Below are positions 8,695-19,041 of a stretch of DNA of 64,000 nucleotides, piece by piece (within the stretch, counting starts at the first letter, position 1; every line of letters begins with the position of its first letter). Below the pieces are notes generated by a model. That model made no database searches. It was not told where the DNA came from and worked only from the letters and a program-made list of their open reading frames with translations. The DNA comes from Sphingobacterium cellulitidis. GTDB taxonomy: Bacteria > Bacteroidota > Bacteroidia > Sphingobacteriales > Sphingobacteriaceae. The DNA lies in assembly GCA_002245855.1 (NCBI GenBank), contig NOUX01000007.1, forward strand, positions 62,001 through 126,000, in the 5' to 3' direction. The position numbers were made by a program, and so were the translations under genes.

Positions 8695-10608
8695 CTACCA
8701 TCCAGGGTTTTGCCAATTTTCACCAGTAATTGATTTCAATCGGTTGGCCTCTTCCAATGGAATAGGCAACCAAAGAAATCTATTGGTATAATTACGTCTT
8801 TCCACATCACGAATCAGACGACGAGCATAGGTATAAGTACCATCTGCCTTTCTACTAATATTCGCAGCTGTTAACCAACGATCCGTTTTTGAAAGGTCTG
8901 CTTGAGGACTTGCCCATCTGCGAACATCAAAATATCGGTTCTCCTCAAAGGCCAATTCCACTCTTCGTTCATGACGTACTCTGAGAATTAATTGCTCCTT
9001 ATTCAAGCCGGCTGGAATATCCGGCATGCCAACACGTTTCCTGATTTCATTGACCGCCGCACGGGCTTCATCCAAATGACCTGCCTCCGCTGCTGCCTCC
9101 GCAAAATTTAAAATCACCTCGCCTAAACGAAATAACTTCGTATTCGCTCCTCCTACCGGATTATTCGTTGCCGAATTCGGGTGTAAAAATTTTCTTTGAT
9201 AATACCCCGTACGCGTAGCTTTACGAACGGTTCGATTAATCCCCGTTTGCGGCTCTCCTTCGTACGTTGCAATGATCCGAGTCCTCGCACCAATAGCTGC
9301 CGGATAATTCTCCGGGGATTCCTTCACCTCCGCAAAATTCCAAAATGCATAGCGCTTCGATCCGTTATAATATATGCTCGCATAAAATCGTGGATCTCGG
9401 TTAGCATAGGGGTCATTGGGATTGTAGGTCTTATTATTCTTATTATAATTCGGCTGAAGATGCTTTTCATCCAGATATGGATTACTTAAATCCAATACTG
9501 TTTGCCCATCAATGGTTTCATAAGCATCAACCATTTCTTGGGTTGGACAGGTACCTGTTTTATAACCATCTTGAGAACCTATCCCATCAATATTCCAAAT
9601 ATTACCCTGACCTTCCCGACTTTGCCAAATCGTTTCCTTATCAATCCGAGTACCTGAAAATTGCATTCCTTGGGTAAAGTATTCGTTATATAAAGATGCT
9701 TTTTCATTATTTTCAGGACCAATAAAGGAGATATCTGAAAGATAGGTCTGCGGATAGTTGACCTTATTGTACAGCTCATAGCCATGGCTGCGAAGATTCT
9801 CTAAGGATTTTTTATTGATCTGATAGGCTTCTTCCCACAAGTTTTTCCCATCATTGTTCAATGGACTGGCAGCAAATAAGATCATCTTGGATTTTATTGC
9901 CTCAGCCACGGATTTCGTAATCCGATGTTGTTCTCCAGCATCGGTAATGGTCCAAGGTAATTCTGCGGTTGCCAGCGCAGCATCACAATCCTCAATGATG
10001 AATTTTACCAATTCATAATAGGTCGGCTTTTCTGTTCCAGAAAAATCAGCATCGAACTCCATCGGTTCACGCATAATCGGCAAAGATGCTCCATACCATT
10101 TCAATAATTCATGATAATAATAGGCTCTTAACAGGTGTGCTTCTGCTTTCCATCTCTTGCGATCGCTTTCACTATTTACTTGTGCTGCATCAATATTCTT
10201 GATCATCACTGCACAATTTCTGATGCCTGACCAATAGCGATTCCAATAATTACCATTGCCCCCATCTTCATGAACATTCACAATTGGATGATTGGCAGAG
10301 GATGCATCTCCATTATAAAGCCTGCCTGACATCAAGGTGGGTTCAGACTCCGCGTCCGTATCCCAGGCTTCATCACTCCATACCACCGGACCCCGCATCC
10401 AGAAAAAATATCGAGTCCCCTTCACTGGAATCTGATTATAACAGCTATTCAGAAATGCCGCTACCTTCAGATTATCCTGAAAGATCTCATCGATAGAAAA
10501 ATATCCATCCGGAGCCATATCTAGCTCCTTATTACATGAACTTACTCCCGCAACCAATGCGCTGGCAAGAATAATCCTACTTATATATCTTTTGATTCTA
10601 AATTTCAT
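8695..10608 (-). CDS. SusD-like glycan-binding lipoprotein (pair 2)
   Basis: Surface lipoprotein partner of the SusC at 10619-13816. The start at 10608 is preferred because it gives a clean lipoprotein signal (MKFRIKRY..., Cys25 after GVSS) and a 10-base gap to susC; an in-frame ATG at 10632 would add eight residues and overlap susC. The 637 residues hold the SusD patterns LRAYYYHELLKWYG, RHERRVELAFEENRYFDVRRW and ENWQNPGW at the C terminus. The last motif is shared with pair 1, suggesting that the two pairs arose by duplication or bind related glycans. Confidence 0.93.
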   Translation of the reverse strand: MKFRIKRYISRIILASALVAGVSSCNKELDMAPDGYFSIDEIFQDNLKVAAFLNSCYNQIPVKGTRYFFWMRGPVVWSDEAWDTDAESEPTLMSGRLYNGDASSANHPIVNVHEDGGNGNYWNRYWSGIRNCAVMIKNIDAAQVNSESDRKRWKAEAHLLRAYYYHELLKWYGASLPIMREPMEFDADFSGTEKPTYYELVKFIIEDCDAALATAELPWTITDAGEQHRITKSVAEAIKSKMILFAASPLNNDGKNLWEEAYQINKKSLENLRSHGYELYNKVNYPQTYLSDISFIGPENNEKASLYNEYFTQGMQFSGTRIDKETIWQSREGQGNIWNIDGIGSQDGYKTGTCPTQEMVDAYETIDGQTVLDLSNPYLDEKHLQPNYNKNNKTYNPNDPYANRDPRFYASIYYNGSKRYAFWNFAEVKESPENYPAAIGARTRIIATYEGEPQTGINRTVRKATRTGYYQRKFLHPNSATNNPVGGANTKLFRLGEVILNFAEAAAEAGHLDEARAAVNEIRKRVGMPDIPAGLNKEQLILRVRHERRVELAFEENRYFDVRRWASPQADLSKTDRWLTAANISRKADGTYTYARRLIRDVERRNYTNRFLWLPIPLEEANRLKSITGENWQNPGW

Positions 10609-10618
10609 AACCCAAAAA

Positions 10619-13600
10619 TTAAAATGAAACATTGACGCCCATATTCAACATCTTGGTCACCGGATATCCAATCGGATCAACATTCTCCGGATCCAAATGG
10701 TCCATCGGAAGTTTATCCCATAAGAAAAGATTGTGACCACTCACATAAACCCGAAATGCATTTACTCCAATTGGTTGTAGTAACCTTGCAGGTAAGGTAT
10801 AGGCAAGCTCAATATTTCGTAGTCGTAAATAGGATCTATTCATAATGAAGAAATCATTATTTACATGGTTCGTATTGCTCTGTGTACTTAATGCTGGATA
10901 GGTAATTTCCTCCCCATTTGCGAAACGCTCTGCGGTCCATGCCGTTTTATGGTAGCCAAAATAGGTCCCGCGATAAGTGTTTTCATAAACCCCTTGTGTA
11001 CCTCCCCAAGGACTCGCATAGCGACCAACTCCTTGGAAAAATACCGAAGCATCAAAGCCCGCATAAGAAACAGTCAATCCAAATCCATAGGTTATTCCAG
11101 GAATCGATGAAGCATGTAAGGGTACTTGATCCTTATCATCCACAACACCATCCTCATTCAAATCCGTATATTTAAAATATCCTACACGTGGAACCCCAAA
11201 TCCATAACTGGTTGTAGCTAAATAGTCATCTAACTCCTGCTGACTATTGAACATTCCATTTCCATTACTATAATCAATCTTATATCCGAATGATTGGCCT
11301 AGTGGAAATCCAGTTTGTCTATAGCGATGAATATAGCTTTCATCCCGGATGGGCTCATCCATAAACTTAACCATGTTCTTGTTTTCACCATAATTACCAT
11401 TGAAAGTCAAATGAAGCTTATCTGTAAGAGTTTTCTTATAACTTAGCTCAACTTCAAATCCTTTATTATTTACTATTCCCATATTTACCCTTGGAATATT
11501 TCCTAAAGGAACCCCTTGAAAAGATGGTACAGATTGACGCTGAATCAGAATTTGACTGCGATCTTCGATGTAATAATCAAAAGCAACATTCAGATCATTG
11601 AATAAACTTAGGTCTACCCCATAGTTTTGCTTTTTCGCTAGCTCCCAAGTGACGTAAGGATTACCAATCAATCCCTGAATAATCCCTTGGCCTGCGGTTG
11701 AGTTACTTCCCGGAATAGTCGCCAAACTACCCAAAGGACCAGCTCCTAAATAATTCTTGGTTTGATAAAGGAATCGCGTGCCCCCCATTTGATCATTTCC
11801 AACTTCTCCATAGGATGCCCTTAGTTTCAAATTGTTCAACCAATCCGTTTTAGGCATAAAACTCTCGTTGCTCACAATCCAACCAACTGAAAATGCTGGA
11901 AAAAAACCAAAGCGCTTCGTTGGTGAAAATTGTTCGGATCCATTATAACCCATATTAACCTCAGCTAAGTATCGATTATCATATCCATAGGTAAAACGCC
12001 CCGCTACACCAATCACATTGAATGGGAAATCTCCTGCCGTTGTTTCCCAATAATCCCGTTGAGCCAAAATCATCGCGCCAACATCATGTTTTTCCGAAAA
12101 AGTCCGGTTGTAGTTAATGGTTCCCTGAAGATTGATATTATACCTTGAATCTGCACCTTTCGCCAAACTCAATAACTCTTCTTCCGAACGCTTCACAGCA
12201 TAAGTCATAGAATTGCTCTCTGGAACAATCTCCGCTAAGTAAAGACGCTCTCTTTTATAACCTTGTGCAGCAGTGGTGGCCTTCGTATCGTAGGAAACCA
12301 TCCCCTTTACACTCAAGCCTTTCACAAACTTGTCCAAGGAGATATCAATCCCTAAGGATGAATTCAAATTCGACCTTACCTCATTTCTATACCCCATTCT
12401 ATTCATGATCTCGAAGGCAGATCGGTCCATATATCCTGGATCAACAATTTGTCCCGGCGCAACCCCGAAACCATCAATGGTCACTGGTCCCGGTGTAATA
12501 GGCAAAATAGATTGGGCCTGATAAATTAAATCCCGCATCATCCAATTGGTATCTCCACCGTATAAACCTGCAGATGGCATATTCACCTGCTCTATATAAG
12601 TTCCGATATTTAAAAAGGATTTGACATACTGACTGATGTTATAGTCTAGATTCGAGCGGAAGTTATACCGTCTTAACCAAGAAGAAGGATCATAGCCTAA
12701 TTGATCCTTGGGCTCCGTATTCAGATTCCCACCCTGTCTTAAAAATGCTCCATTGACAAAATAATTCACCTTTTCTGTACCTCCAGAACCATTGATATTT
12801 AATCTCGTCTGAGGCGTATTTTTTGAAATAAACTCTCGGTAATAATCATGATCCGGATACATGTAATTTAAAACCAAAGCCTTTTGCTCATAATCGGGAT
12901 CATTGCGATCCAAACCTGCTAAAGGATTGCTGTAGCGGTCAATAATCTCCTGCGTAAAAGCAGGTTCTAGTCCATCATTGATGGAGGCTTGGTTTCTAAG
13001 ATTTAGGTATTCCAAGGAAGTTAATCTTTCTGGCTCACGCGTAAAGGAGGTCCAACTTTGGTCTAAACTCGCATTCAGATCCATTTTTCCTATTTTTCCT
13101 CTTTTCGTCGTAATCAATACAACGCCGTTCGCTCCGCGAACCCCAAAAACCGCCGTTGCAGAGGCATCTTTCAAAACAGTTACAGTCTCGACCTCGTTGG
13201 CATCTAAGGTCCGGATATTGTCCCTCGGAACTCCATCGATTAAGATTAATGGAGTCTGCCCATTGGTGGTTGCAGCACCACGTAAAAACATGGTTGCATC
13301 ATCCCGACCGGGTTGTCCACCACCACGTTGCATCGCCGATAAGCCCGGTAAGCGACCTGCTAATGCTACCGCTAAACTTGCAGAAGGTGTTTTCTTCAGC
13401 TCTTCACTGCTAACACTCGACACCGCCCCAGTTACGGATAACTTCTTCTGTTGTCCGTAGGCAACGACCACAACTTCATCAATGTCCTCTCCTTGTTTTA
13501 ATAATTCAACATCAATACTCTTGGACTCATCTACTGCAACACGTTGATTCTGATACCCTAATAGGGAAAAGGTCAAAGTGCCCGCCTTAGGAACCTCAAT

Positions 13601-13816
13601 GGAAAATTTCCCTTGATCATCTGTGGAAGTAGCGATATTGCTGTTTAAAAATCGAATAGTTACTCCCACTAAAACTTCTTTTGTTTCAGTGTCCCGGATA
13701 GTACCTTCAATTTGAATGCTGGTTTGGGCGTAGAGTTGGTTTCCTTGAATAAACAAGAAAAGCAAAATACCCAATGATCTGATAAAAGATCTTTTTCGAA
13801 AAGCCGTTCCTTTCAT
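10619..13816 (-). CDS. SusC-like TonB-dependent transporter (pair 2)
   Basis: First gene of the polysaccharide block, 1065 residues. Signal peptide ends LYA-Q (30/31). A carboxypeptidase-regulatory-like domain (about 35-110) precedes the plug, which begins near VVVVAYGQQKK and includes LILIDGVPRDN, VTVLKDASATAVFG and GVVLITTKRGKIG; the barrel ends with LRLRNIELAYTL and a terminal beta strand. No STN domain. With susD downstream it should form the transport complex for oligosaccharides too large for porins. The 430-base spacer upstream carries its promoter region and the terminator of the rhamnose operon, so it is probably transcribed separately from rhaT. Confidence 0.94.
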   Translation of the reverse strand: MKGTAFRKRSFIRSLGILLFLFIQGNQLYAQTSIQIEGTIRDTETKEVLVGVTIRFLNSNIATSTDDQGKFSIEVPKAGTLTFSLLGYQNQRVAVDESKSIDVELLKQGEDIDEVVVVAYGQQKKLSVTGAVSSVSSEELKKTPSASLAVALAGRLPGLSAMQRGGGQPGRDDATMFLRGAATTNGQTPLILIDGVPRDNIRTLDANEVETVTVLKDASATAVFGVRGANGVVLITTKRGKIGKMDLNASLDQSWTSFTREPERLTSLEYLNLRNQASINDGLEPAFTQEIIDRYSNPLAGLDRNDPDYEQKALVLNYMYPDHDYYREFISKNTPQTRLNINGSGGTEKVNYFVNGAFLRQGGNLNTEPKDQLGYDPSSWLRRYNFRSNLDYNISQYVKSFLNIGTYIEQVNMPSAGLYGGDTNWMMRDLIYQAQSILPITPGPVTIDGFGVAPGQIVDPGYMDRSAFEIMNRMGYRNEVRSNLNSSLGIDISLDKFVKGLSVKGMVSYDTKATTAAQGYKRERLYLAEIVPESNSMTYAVKRSEEELLSLAKGADSRYNINLQGTINYNRTFSEKHDVGAMILAQRDYWETTAGDFPFNVIGVAGRFTYGYDNRYLAEVNMGYNGSEQFSPTKRFGFFPAFSVGWIVSNESFMPKTDWLNNLKLRASYGEVGNDQMGGTRFLYQTKNYLGAGPLGSLATIPGSNSTAGQGIIQGLIGNPYVTWELAKKQNYGVDLSLFNDLNVAFDYYIEDRSQILIQRQSVPSFQGVPLGNIPRVNMGIVNNKGFEVELSYKKTLTDKLHLTFNGNYGENKNMVKFMDEPIRDESYIHRYRQTGFPLGQSFGYKIDYSNGNGMFNSQQELDDYLATTSYGFGVPRVGYFKYTDLNEDGVVDDKDQVPLHASSIPGITYGFGLTVSYAGFDASVFFQGVGRYASPWGGTQGVYENTYRGTYFGYHKTAWTAERFANGEEITYPALSTQSNTNHVNNDFFIMNRSYLRLRNIELAYTLPARLLQPIGVNAFRVYVSGHNLFLWDKLPMDHLDPENVDPIGYPVTKMLNMGVNVSF

Positions 13817-14246
13817 CTTGTAAAGGTTAGTTAGTTATAGGTGTAGTATATAATTTCTCGTTAAAACAAAATGAAAAGAAATACTTAATTTCCTGAGATG
13901 TTTTGGGGAAGGATTAAGTTGAAGTGATTCAAGTTGTTTTTAACGACTAGCAATTGAAAAAAAGGAAATATTATCATTCCTAAATAACTTTCAAATCCTT
14001 CTGATTGCTATGGTTTATTAATTTGTTTTTCAATATCAAAAATAGACTTAACCTTATTAATATGCGTCCTGCACTATCCTGACTAGGTTTGTTGACTAAA
14101 TTTCTTGAACAAAATCATCCATTCAGCCTTGCTAAATCAATTAACCAAAATTCAATTTCTCGGGATTTTAGCACACAAAAAAAAGCTACACTGTTGTGTA
14201 ACTTTTTTATTTTTATTATTAACTAAATATGAAATTGAAAATTCTT
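13817..14246. other. Spacer between rhamnulokinase and susC (pair 2)
   Basis: 430 bases, AT-rich, no coding frame of note. It holds the hairpin at 14177-14208 and must hold the promoter of the susC block. On the minus strand a TATTTTTG at 14037-14044 fits the -7 element of Bacteroidota promoters, but no TTTG lies at the right distance. No clear operator palindrome was found here. Confidence 0.5.
14177..14208 (-). terminator. Terminator of the rhamnose operon
   Basis: Pairing TACAC/GTGTA with a TGTT loop, extended past one mismatch by AAG/CTT, and flanked by A and T runs on either side. Read on the minus strand it gives a hairpin followed by eight T, about 40 bases after the rhamnulokinase stop. 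Confidence 0.7.
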
Positions 14247-15602
14247 CTATGCGCTATAAAATCGGAGTTCAATCAGGTTATTCGGAACAGGTAAGGAATT
14301 CCAATGTTTATGGATGACTAAGGCCGCACCTACAGCCGTCGCTTGGGCCATCGAAGCAGCATAAACCTCCACTTCCGGATATTCCCTTGCTAATAAATTC
14401 ATGTAGATAGAATTCTTACTAAATCCTCCATCCACAAAAACTCTACTGACCGATCCTGACTTCATAATCAAATTGGTCGATTTGACCTGTGATTTCACTA
14501 GATGCAACATAAACGAATGATAGGCTTCTTTATAATCCGCAAATCTGCTCAAATCAATTTTTGAAAATGCAGATAACTCATCGGATAGAACATCCTTACT
14601 TAATGTATCAATCATGCTCCAATCAATTTCCATATTCCGGAACTTCGCCGTCGTCACCCCAAAGTGATCAGCAATCCTTTTGGTCTGTACATCATGCTCA
14701 TTCCCTGCGAATAATCGGGATGCCTTCACTGGATCCCCCGCATAAGAAAGGTAAAACAAACAATCCTGCTCCAATTCAGATTTGGTTAAAGAATCATGGT
14801 TGAATGGATTTAAGGAGATACACCAGGTTCCTGTTGAAATTAGAACAAATGGTTCATGAAAATTCAACAAATAGGGAATCAGAGCGGAGGAACTGTCATG
14901 TAAACCAGATCCTATCAGAAATGTACTGCCAGGAAAATTTGCCGCAAATACCTCATCGGCCTGTACTATTGGAGCCAACTTTTCTTCAACCCCCGTATCT
15001 TTCACCCATTGATGATAAGCCTGTTTATTATAATCCCAAAGTGCCGTATGACATCCTATACTCGTTTGATCCGAATATAATTTTCCCGATAATAAGAAAC
15101 TTAAATATTGGGGCAAATGTAAGGCACTATGTATTTCGGCAAATACCGATGGTCTTTCTTTTTTTACGCGATATAGTTGTAAGCCAGAATTCAAACTCCC
15201 TAAATCTGGAGAGGCCGTATCCAAGCTAAATTGCTCTAATCCACCATACTGATTATGCAGCTCATCTTTCAATGCCTGTGGATATTCCTTGAGATAATTA
15301 TATAATGGCGTCAAGGGTTGGCCATCTTCCCGGATTAGGACAAAACTAGCGCCATAGGCCGTAAAATTGATTGCCTTAACCTCATACTCCGTTTTCCTGA
15401 AAATCTCATGTAGGGAATCAAATACGGAAAGCCGAAGGCTCTCAATATTCTCACAGGGATCACCATCCTCATCCACTGTTTCTAAAAAGCGAGCCGATTT
15501 CTCAAATACAATTTGGTAGTGCTCATCAAATAGAAACAACTTCTTATTGGTTTTGCCAACATCAAAAATGGCAACAACAGATATACGCTTTTTTTGTCCC
15601 AT
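14247..15602 (-). CDS. rhaB: FGGY-family kinase, probable L-rhamnulokinase
   Basis: Expected to phosphorylate L-rhamnulose to L-rhamnulose 1-phosphate with ATP in the cytoplasm. It has 451 residues, with the FGGY/ASKHA N-terminal nucleotide loop (IFDVGKTNKK, about 12-21), a mid-protein phosphate-binding stretch (LISTGTWCISL) and a C-terminal VFVDGGFSKN motif. The sequence alone only supports the FGGY family. The substrate is inferred from position: it is last in a four-gene operon with rhaT, the aldolase fusion and rhaI (9-base gap to rhaI), and the pathway would otherwise lack a kinase. Confidence 0.85.
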   Translation of the reverse strand: MGQKKRISVVAIFDVGKTNKKLFLFDEHYQIVFEKSARFLETVDEDGDPCENIESLRLSVFDSLHEIFRKTEYEVKAINFTAYGASFVLIREDGQPLTPLYNYLKEYPQALKDELHNQYGGLEQFSLDTASPDLGSLNSGLQLYRVKKERPSVFAEIHSALHLPQYLSFLLSGKLYSDQTSIGCHTALWDYNKQAYHQWVKDTGVEEKLAPIVQADEVFAANFPGSTFLIGSGLHDSSSALIPYLLNFHEPFVLISTGTWCISLNPFNHDSLTKSELEQDCLFYLSYAGDPVKASRLFAGNEHDVQTKRIADHFGVTTAKFRNMEIDWSMIDTLSKDVLSDELSAFSKIDLSRFADYKEAYHSFMLHLVKSQVKSTNLIMKSGSVSRVFVDGGFSKNSIYMNLLAREYPEVEVYAASMAQATAVGAALVIHKHWNSLPVPNNLIELRFYSA

Positions 15603-15611
15603 TTATTTAAG

Positions 15612-16910
15612 CTATAATCCAGTAGCCACTGAATTCTCTCCTCTTTCTTTTACTAATTGATCACGAACTGATAAATCCTCAAACAACTGCAATGGATCTA
15701 AGGCTGCACCGGCACGAAGTCTTGCCTCGGCAACAATCGGTCGAACATCTGTCCGAAAAGCATTTTGTAAAATATTCTGCGCTTTGACAATATCATTTTG
15801 CTTTTGCGCTGCCTTTAATGCTTCCCGATCTACCAATAATGCCTGTGCATAAGCGATCATAATCGCTTCTACCGATTGTAATAAGTCGACCAAAGGATCC
15901 TTTAGATTATGCGATGCATCAATCATCCAACCTAAATCACTGACATGGTCCATTCCCCGAGCATCCATTCCTTCTACCAATTCATTAAAAATCAAAAATA
16001 ATTGATAAGGTTTGATCGCACCGGCAGTTAGATCATCATCGGCATATTTGCTATCGTTAAAATGAAAACCGCCTAATTTGCCCTCCATCAATAACAAAGA
16101 AACAATCTGCTCAATATTTGCATTGGGTAAATGATGCCCTAAGTCTACCAAGGTATAAGCTTTCGGTCCTAATTTACTTGCCAATAATAAGGATTGCCCC
16201 CAATCTCCAATCGTCATGGAGTAGAAAAAAGGTTCAAAGGCTTTGTATTCAACAAATAGCTTCCAATCCTCTGGAAGATGGGCATAAATTTCTTTCAAAC
16301 TCTCCAAAGTATTCTGAAAAGCTTCTCGGAAGTTAAGTTGCCCCGGAAAGGATGATCCATCAGCTAACCAGACTGTCAAAGCCTTGGAGCCTAAGGCAAT
16401 CCCATGATCTATCACTTCCTTATTATGTTCTACAGCTTGTTTTCGAACCTTTGGATCCACATGATGCAATGATCCATGCTTATAACTTAGCTCTTGATCT
16501 TTCTGATCTTGAAAGGTATTTGAATTTACTGCATCAAATTTTAAATCGAATGAAGCTGCTAAGTCTTTTATTTTTTGGGCATCTTGAGGGATATCCCAAG
16601 GAATATGTAAGGATATAGCACCACTTGATCTGTTCAAGGCATGCAATAAGCCTACATCTTCAATTTTCTCTTCTAAAGTCCCCGGTTCTCCACGGCCAGA
16701 AAACCTTCCAAAACGAGTCCCACCTGTGCCTAATGCCCAACTAGGAATCGCAATTTGAAATTTCTCCAGCTTCGAAACTACCGACTCTATTCCTGGTAAA
16801 TCTTCTCTTAAGAATTGGAAAGCTCGCTGATGCTTACTTTCCAACTTACTGTTATGCTTGTTAATCTGTTCTCTCTCTAATCTCATCGTATCTGCATTTT
16901 TTGTTTGCAA
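15612..16910 (-). CDS. rhaI: L-rhamnose isomerase, RhaI type
   Basis: Converts L-rhamnose to L-rhamnulose. The 432 residues form a xylose-isomerase-like TIM barrel of the Pseudomonas stutzeri RhaI type rather than the E. coli RhaA type. Metal ligands are visible at E221 (VEYK), D256 (TLVD), H283 (GFHF) and the Asp run 291-293, a spacing almost identical to the E219/D254/H281 set known for the P. stutzeri enzyme. A catalytic-type GDWGQS segment lies at 235-240. Lies 5 bases after the aldolase fusion and 9 before the kinase, so it is tightly co-transcribed. An alternative ATG eight codons in would also be acceptable. Confidence 0.9.
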   Translation of the reverse strand: MQTKNADTMRLEREQINKHNSKLESKHQRAFQFLREDLPGIESVVSKLEKFQIAIPSWALGTGGTRFGRFSGRGEPGTLEEKIEDVGLLHALNRSSGAISLHIPWDIPQDAQKIKDLAASFDLKFDAVNSNTFQDQKDQELSYKHGSLHHVDPKVRKQAVEHNKEVIDHGIALGSKALTVWLADGSSFPGQLNFREAFQNTLESLKEIYAHLPEDWKLFVEYKAFEPFFYSMTIGDWGQSLLLASKLGPKAYTLVDLGHHLPNANIEQIVSLLLMEGKLGGFHFNDSKYADDDLTAGAIKPYQLFLIFNELVEGMDARGMDHVSDLGWMIDASHNLKDPLVDLLQSVEAIMIAYAQALLVDREALKAAQKQNDIVKAQNILQNAFRTDVRPIVAEARLRAGAALDPLQLFEDLSVRDQLVKERGENSVATGL

Positions 16911-16915
16911 CCAAC

Positions 16916-19024
16916 TTATCTAACAAAGGCCATAGCAACACCGCCATCCACATTCAATACATTTCCAGTTGATTTATTCAATAATCCGCCAACAAATGCA
17001 AAACATGCATTGGCTATATCTTCTGGTAAGATGACTTCATTTAATAAAGTGCGTTTTGCATAATAAGCAGGTAATTCTTCTACTTTTACGCCGTAAGCTT
17101 TTGCGCGACCTTCTGCCCAGCCACCTGCCCAGATATTACTATCGGAAATGACCGCATCCGGATTCACAACATTGACACGGATTTTATCCGGTCCCAGTTC
17201 TGCAGCATTCAAACGACTTAAATGTAATTGAGCAGCTTTTGCACTTCCGTATCCGGCATTGTTTGGACCACTAACCAAGGCATTCTTGCTTACGATGTTA
17301 ATGATATCGCCAGCAACTCCTTGTGATTTCATCACATGAACCGCTTGCTGGGTAACATATAACTGCCCTTTCACCAAAACATCGTACAACAAGTCTATAT
17401 CTTTTTCGGTATGATCCTCGATTGACTTGGAGATAGATAGTCCCGCATTATTGACAACAATATCAATACCTGCATAGTTCAAACATGCTTTTTCAAATGC
17501 GACCTTGATTTGATCTTCATTGGTTACATCTAAAGGTACTGAAATCACATTGTCCATTCCAAATGCTGCCTCAAACTCCTTCTTCGCTCCTGCTAATCGT
17601 TCGGCATTTAAATCATTCAATACGATGACGGCTCCTTCTTCAGCAAATTTCTTCGCTATAGCTTTTCCAATTCCACCAGCACTACCTGTTATCAAGGCAA
17701 TCTTGCCAGATAATGATTTCGGCTTCGGCATCCTTTGCAGCTTCGCCTCCTCCAATAACCAATACTCAATATTAAATGCTTCTTGTCTAGGCAATGAAGT
17801 GTATTCACTTACCGCCTCGGAGCCTTTCATCACATTGATGGCATTCGTATAGAACTCTGCCGCCACTCGAGCAGTTTGTTTATCTTTTGCAAAAGCAAAC
17901 ATCCCTACTCCCGGATAAATTATGATTACCGGATTACGATCTCGGATTGCTGGACTATTTGGATGTTTACAGGCTTCATAATATTCCGTATACATCTGTC
18001 TGTAATCTTCAAATAGCGGTGCTAATTTTTCCTTTAATGCTTTTACATCACTTAGATCCTCATTTTTGTCCAGGTTCAAAATCAAAGGTTGAATCTTGGT
18101 TCTCAAGAAGTGGTCAGGACAACTTGTTCCCAAAGGAGCCAATTTCTCTAGATCATTGGAATTGATATATTCCAAAACACGATGATCATCCGTAAAATGT
18201 CCGATCATATGTCGTTCACTGGAACAAAACCCTCTCAAAATTGGAGCAATCTTCGCTGCTTGGCTTTGTCTGCCTTTTGGGTCTAAACTTTCTAGTTTCT
18301 GACCACCAAAAACAGCTCTGTTTTTTCCATAATTTTCCTCAAGGTAATTTGCACAAGCTTCAATGACATCCAAAGAATTGATATAACAATCTTTAGCATT
18401 ATCAGCCCAGGTAAATAAACCATGTGATCCAAGCATGATGCCACGGATTCCTGGATTTTGCTCCAAGCATTCGCGCAATTGCAAACCTAAATCGAAACCT
18501 GGTTTTTGCCATTCTACCCAGCCAATGGTTCCATTGAAAAGTTCTTGTGTAATTTTCTTTCCATCCTTGGCCGCAGCAATGGCAATGGCTGCATCGGGGT
18601 GCAAATGATCTATATGTTTAAATGGTAAAAACCCATGTAATGGCGTATCAATGGACGGAGCCTTGGAAGCAAGATCAAAGATACAATGGTTGAACAATTC
18701 CACCATTTCATCCTCATGCTCAATCCCACGGTAAACCTTTTCCAGATCTCGAAGCCTATCGACATATAATGCCGCTAAACCCGACTTCTTCAAAGTCCCA
18801 ATATCTCCTCCAGAACCCTTGATCCACATAACTTCTACCTCTTCTCCTGTCAAGGGATCTTTGTCAATTACCTTGCAGGAGGTATTTCCACCACCATAAT
18901 TGGTAATCCTTAAATCCGAACCTAAAATGTTAGAACGGTATAATAATAGAGCTACCTCATCACCCGCAAGCTGTTGAGCGTACTCATCGTCCCATAAATA
19001 ATTAACGTGTTTGTATGTTCTCAC
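16916..19024 (-). CDS. Bifunctional rhamnulose-1-phosphate aldolase / L-lactaldehyde dehydrogenase (RhaE-RhaW fusion type)
   Basis: Cleaves L-rhamnulose 1-phosphate to dihydroxyacetone phosphate and L-lactaldehyde, then oxidises the lactaldehyde to lactate. It has 702 residues in two parts. Residues 1-430 are a class II (zinc) aldolase with the histidine cluster HIDHLHPD (137-144) and H201 in SHGLF. Residues 438-702 are a short-chain dehydrogenase with the Rossmann loop TGSAGGIG (446-453), NNAG (525-528), Ser579 and the catalytic Y592-x3-K596. This fusion is known from many Bacteroidota and Bacillus (YuxG). Because it makes lactate, no separate aldehyde dehydrogenase or lactaldehyde reductase is needed. 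Lies 17 bases after rhaT. Confidence 0.92.
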   Translation of the reverse strand: MRTYKHVNYLWDDEYAQQLAGDEVALLLYRSNILGSDLRITNYGGGNTSCKVIDKDPLTGEEVEVMWIKGSGGDIGTLKKSGLAALYVDRLRDLEKVYRGIEHEDEMVELFNHCIFDLASKAPSIDTPLHGFLPFKHIDHLHPDAAIAIAAAKDGKKITQELFNGTIGWVEWQKPGFDLGLQLRECLEQNPGIRGIMLGSHGLFTWADNAKDCYINSLDVIEACANYLEENYGKNRAVFGGQKLESLDPKGRQSQAAKIAPILRGFCSSERHMIGHFTDDHRVLEYINSNDLEKLAPLGTSCPDHFLRTKIQPLILNLDKNEDLSDVKALKEKLAPLFEDYRQMYTEYYEACKHPNSPAIRDRNPVIIIYPGVGMFAFAKDKQTARVAAEFYTNAINVMKGSEAVSEYTSLPRQEAFNIEYWLLEEAKLQRMPKPKSLSGKIALITGSAGGIGKAIAKKFAEEGAVIVLNDLNAERLAGAKKEFEAAFGMDNVISVPLDVTNEDQIKVAFEKACLNYAGIDIVVNNAGLSISKSIEDHTEKDIDLLYDVLVKGQLYVTQQAVHVMKSQGVAGDIINIVSKNALVSGPNNAGYGSAKAAQLHLSRLNAAELGPDKIRVNVVNPDAVISDSNIWAGGWAEGRAKAYGVKVEELPAYYAKRTLLNEVILPEDIANACFAFVGGLLNKSTGNVLNVDGGVAMAFVR

Positions 19025-19041
19025 AGTTATATGAATTTAGT

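Noticed and set aside
12978..13460. 160-codon open frame on the plus strand
   Set aside because: It lies opposite the susC plug domain, has no start context or family features, and reads like the antisense of a conserved coding region.
14037..14044. Minus-strand TATTTTTG as a promoter for susC (pair 2)
   Set aside because: Exact -7 match but no TTTG at 18-21 bases, and such words are frequent in AT-rich spacers.
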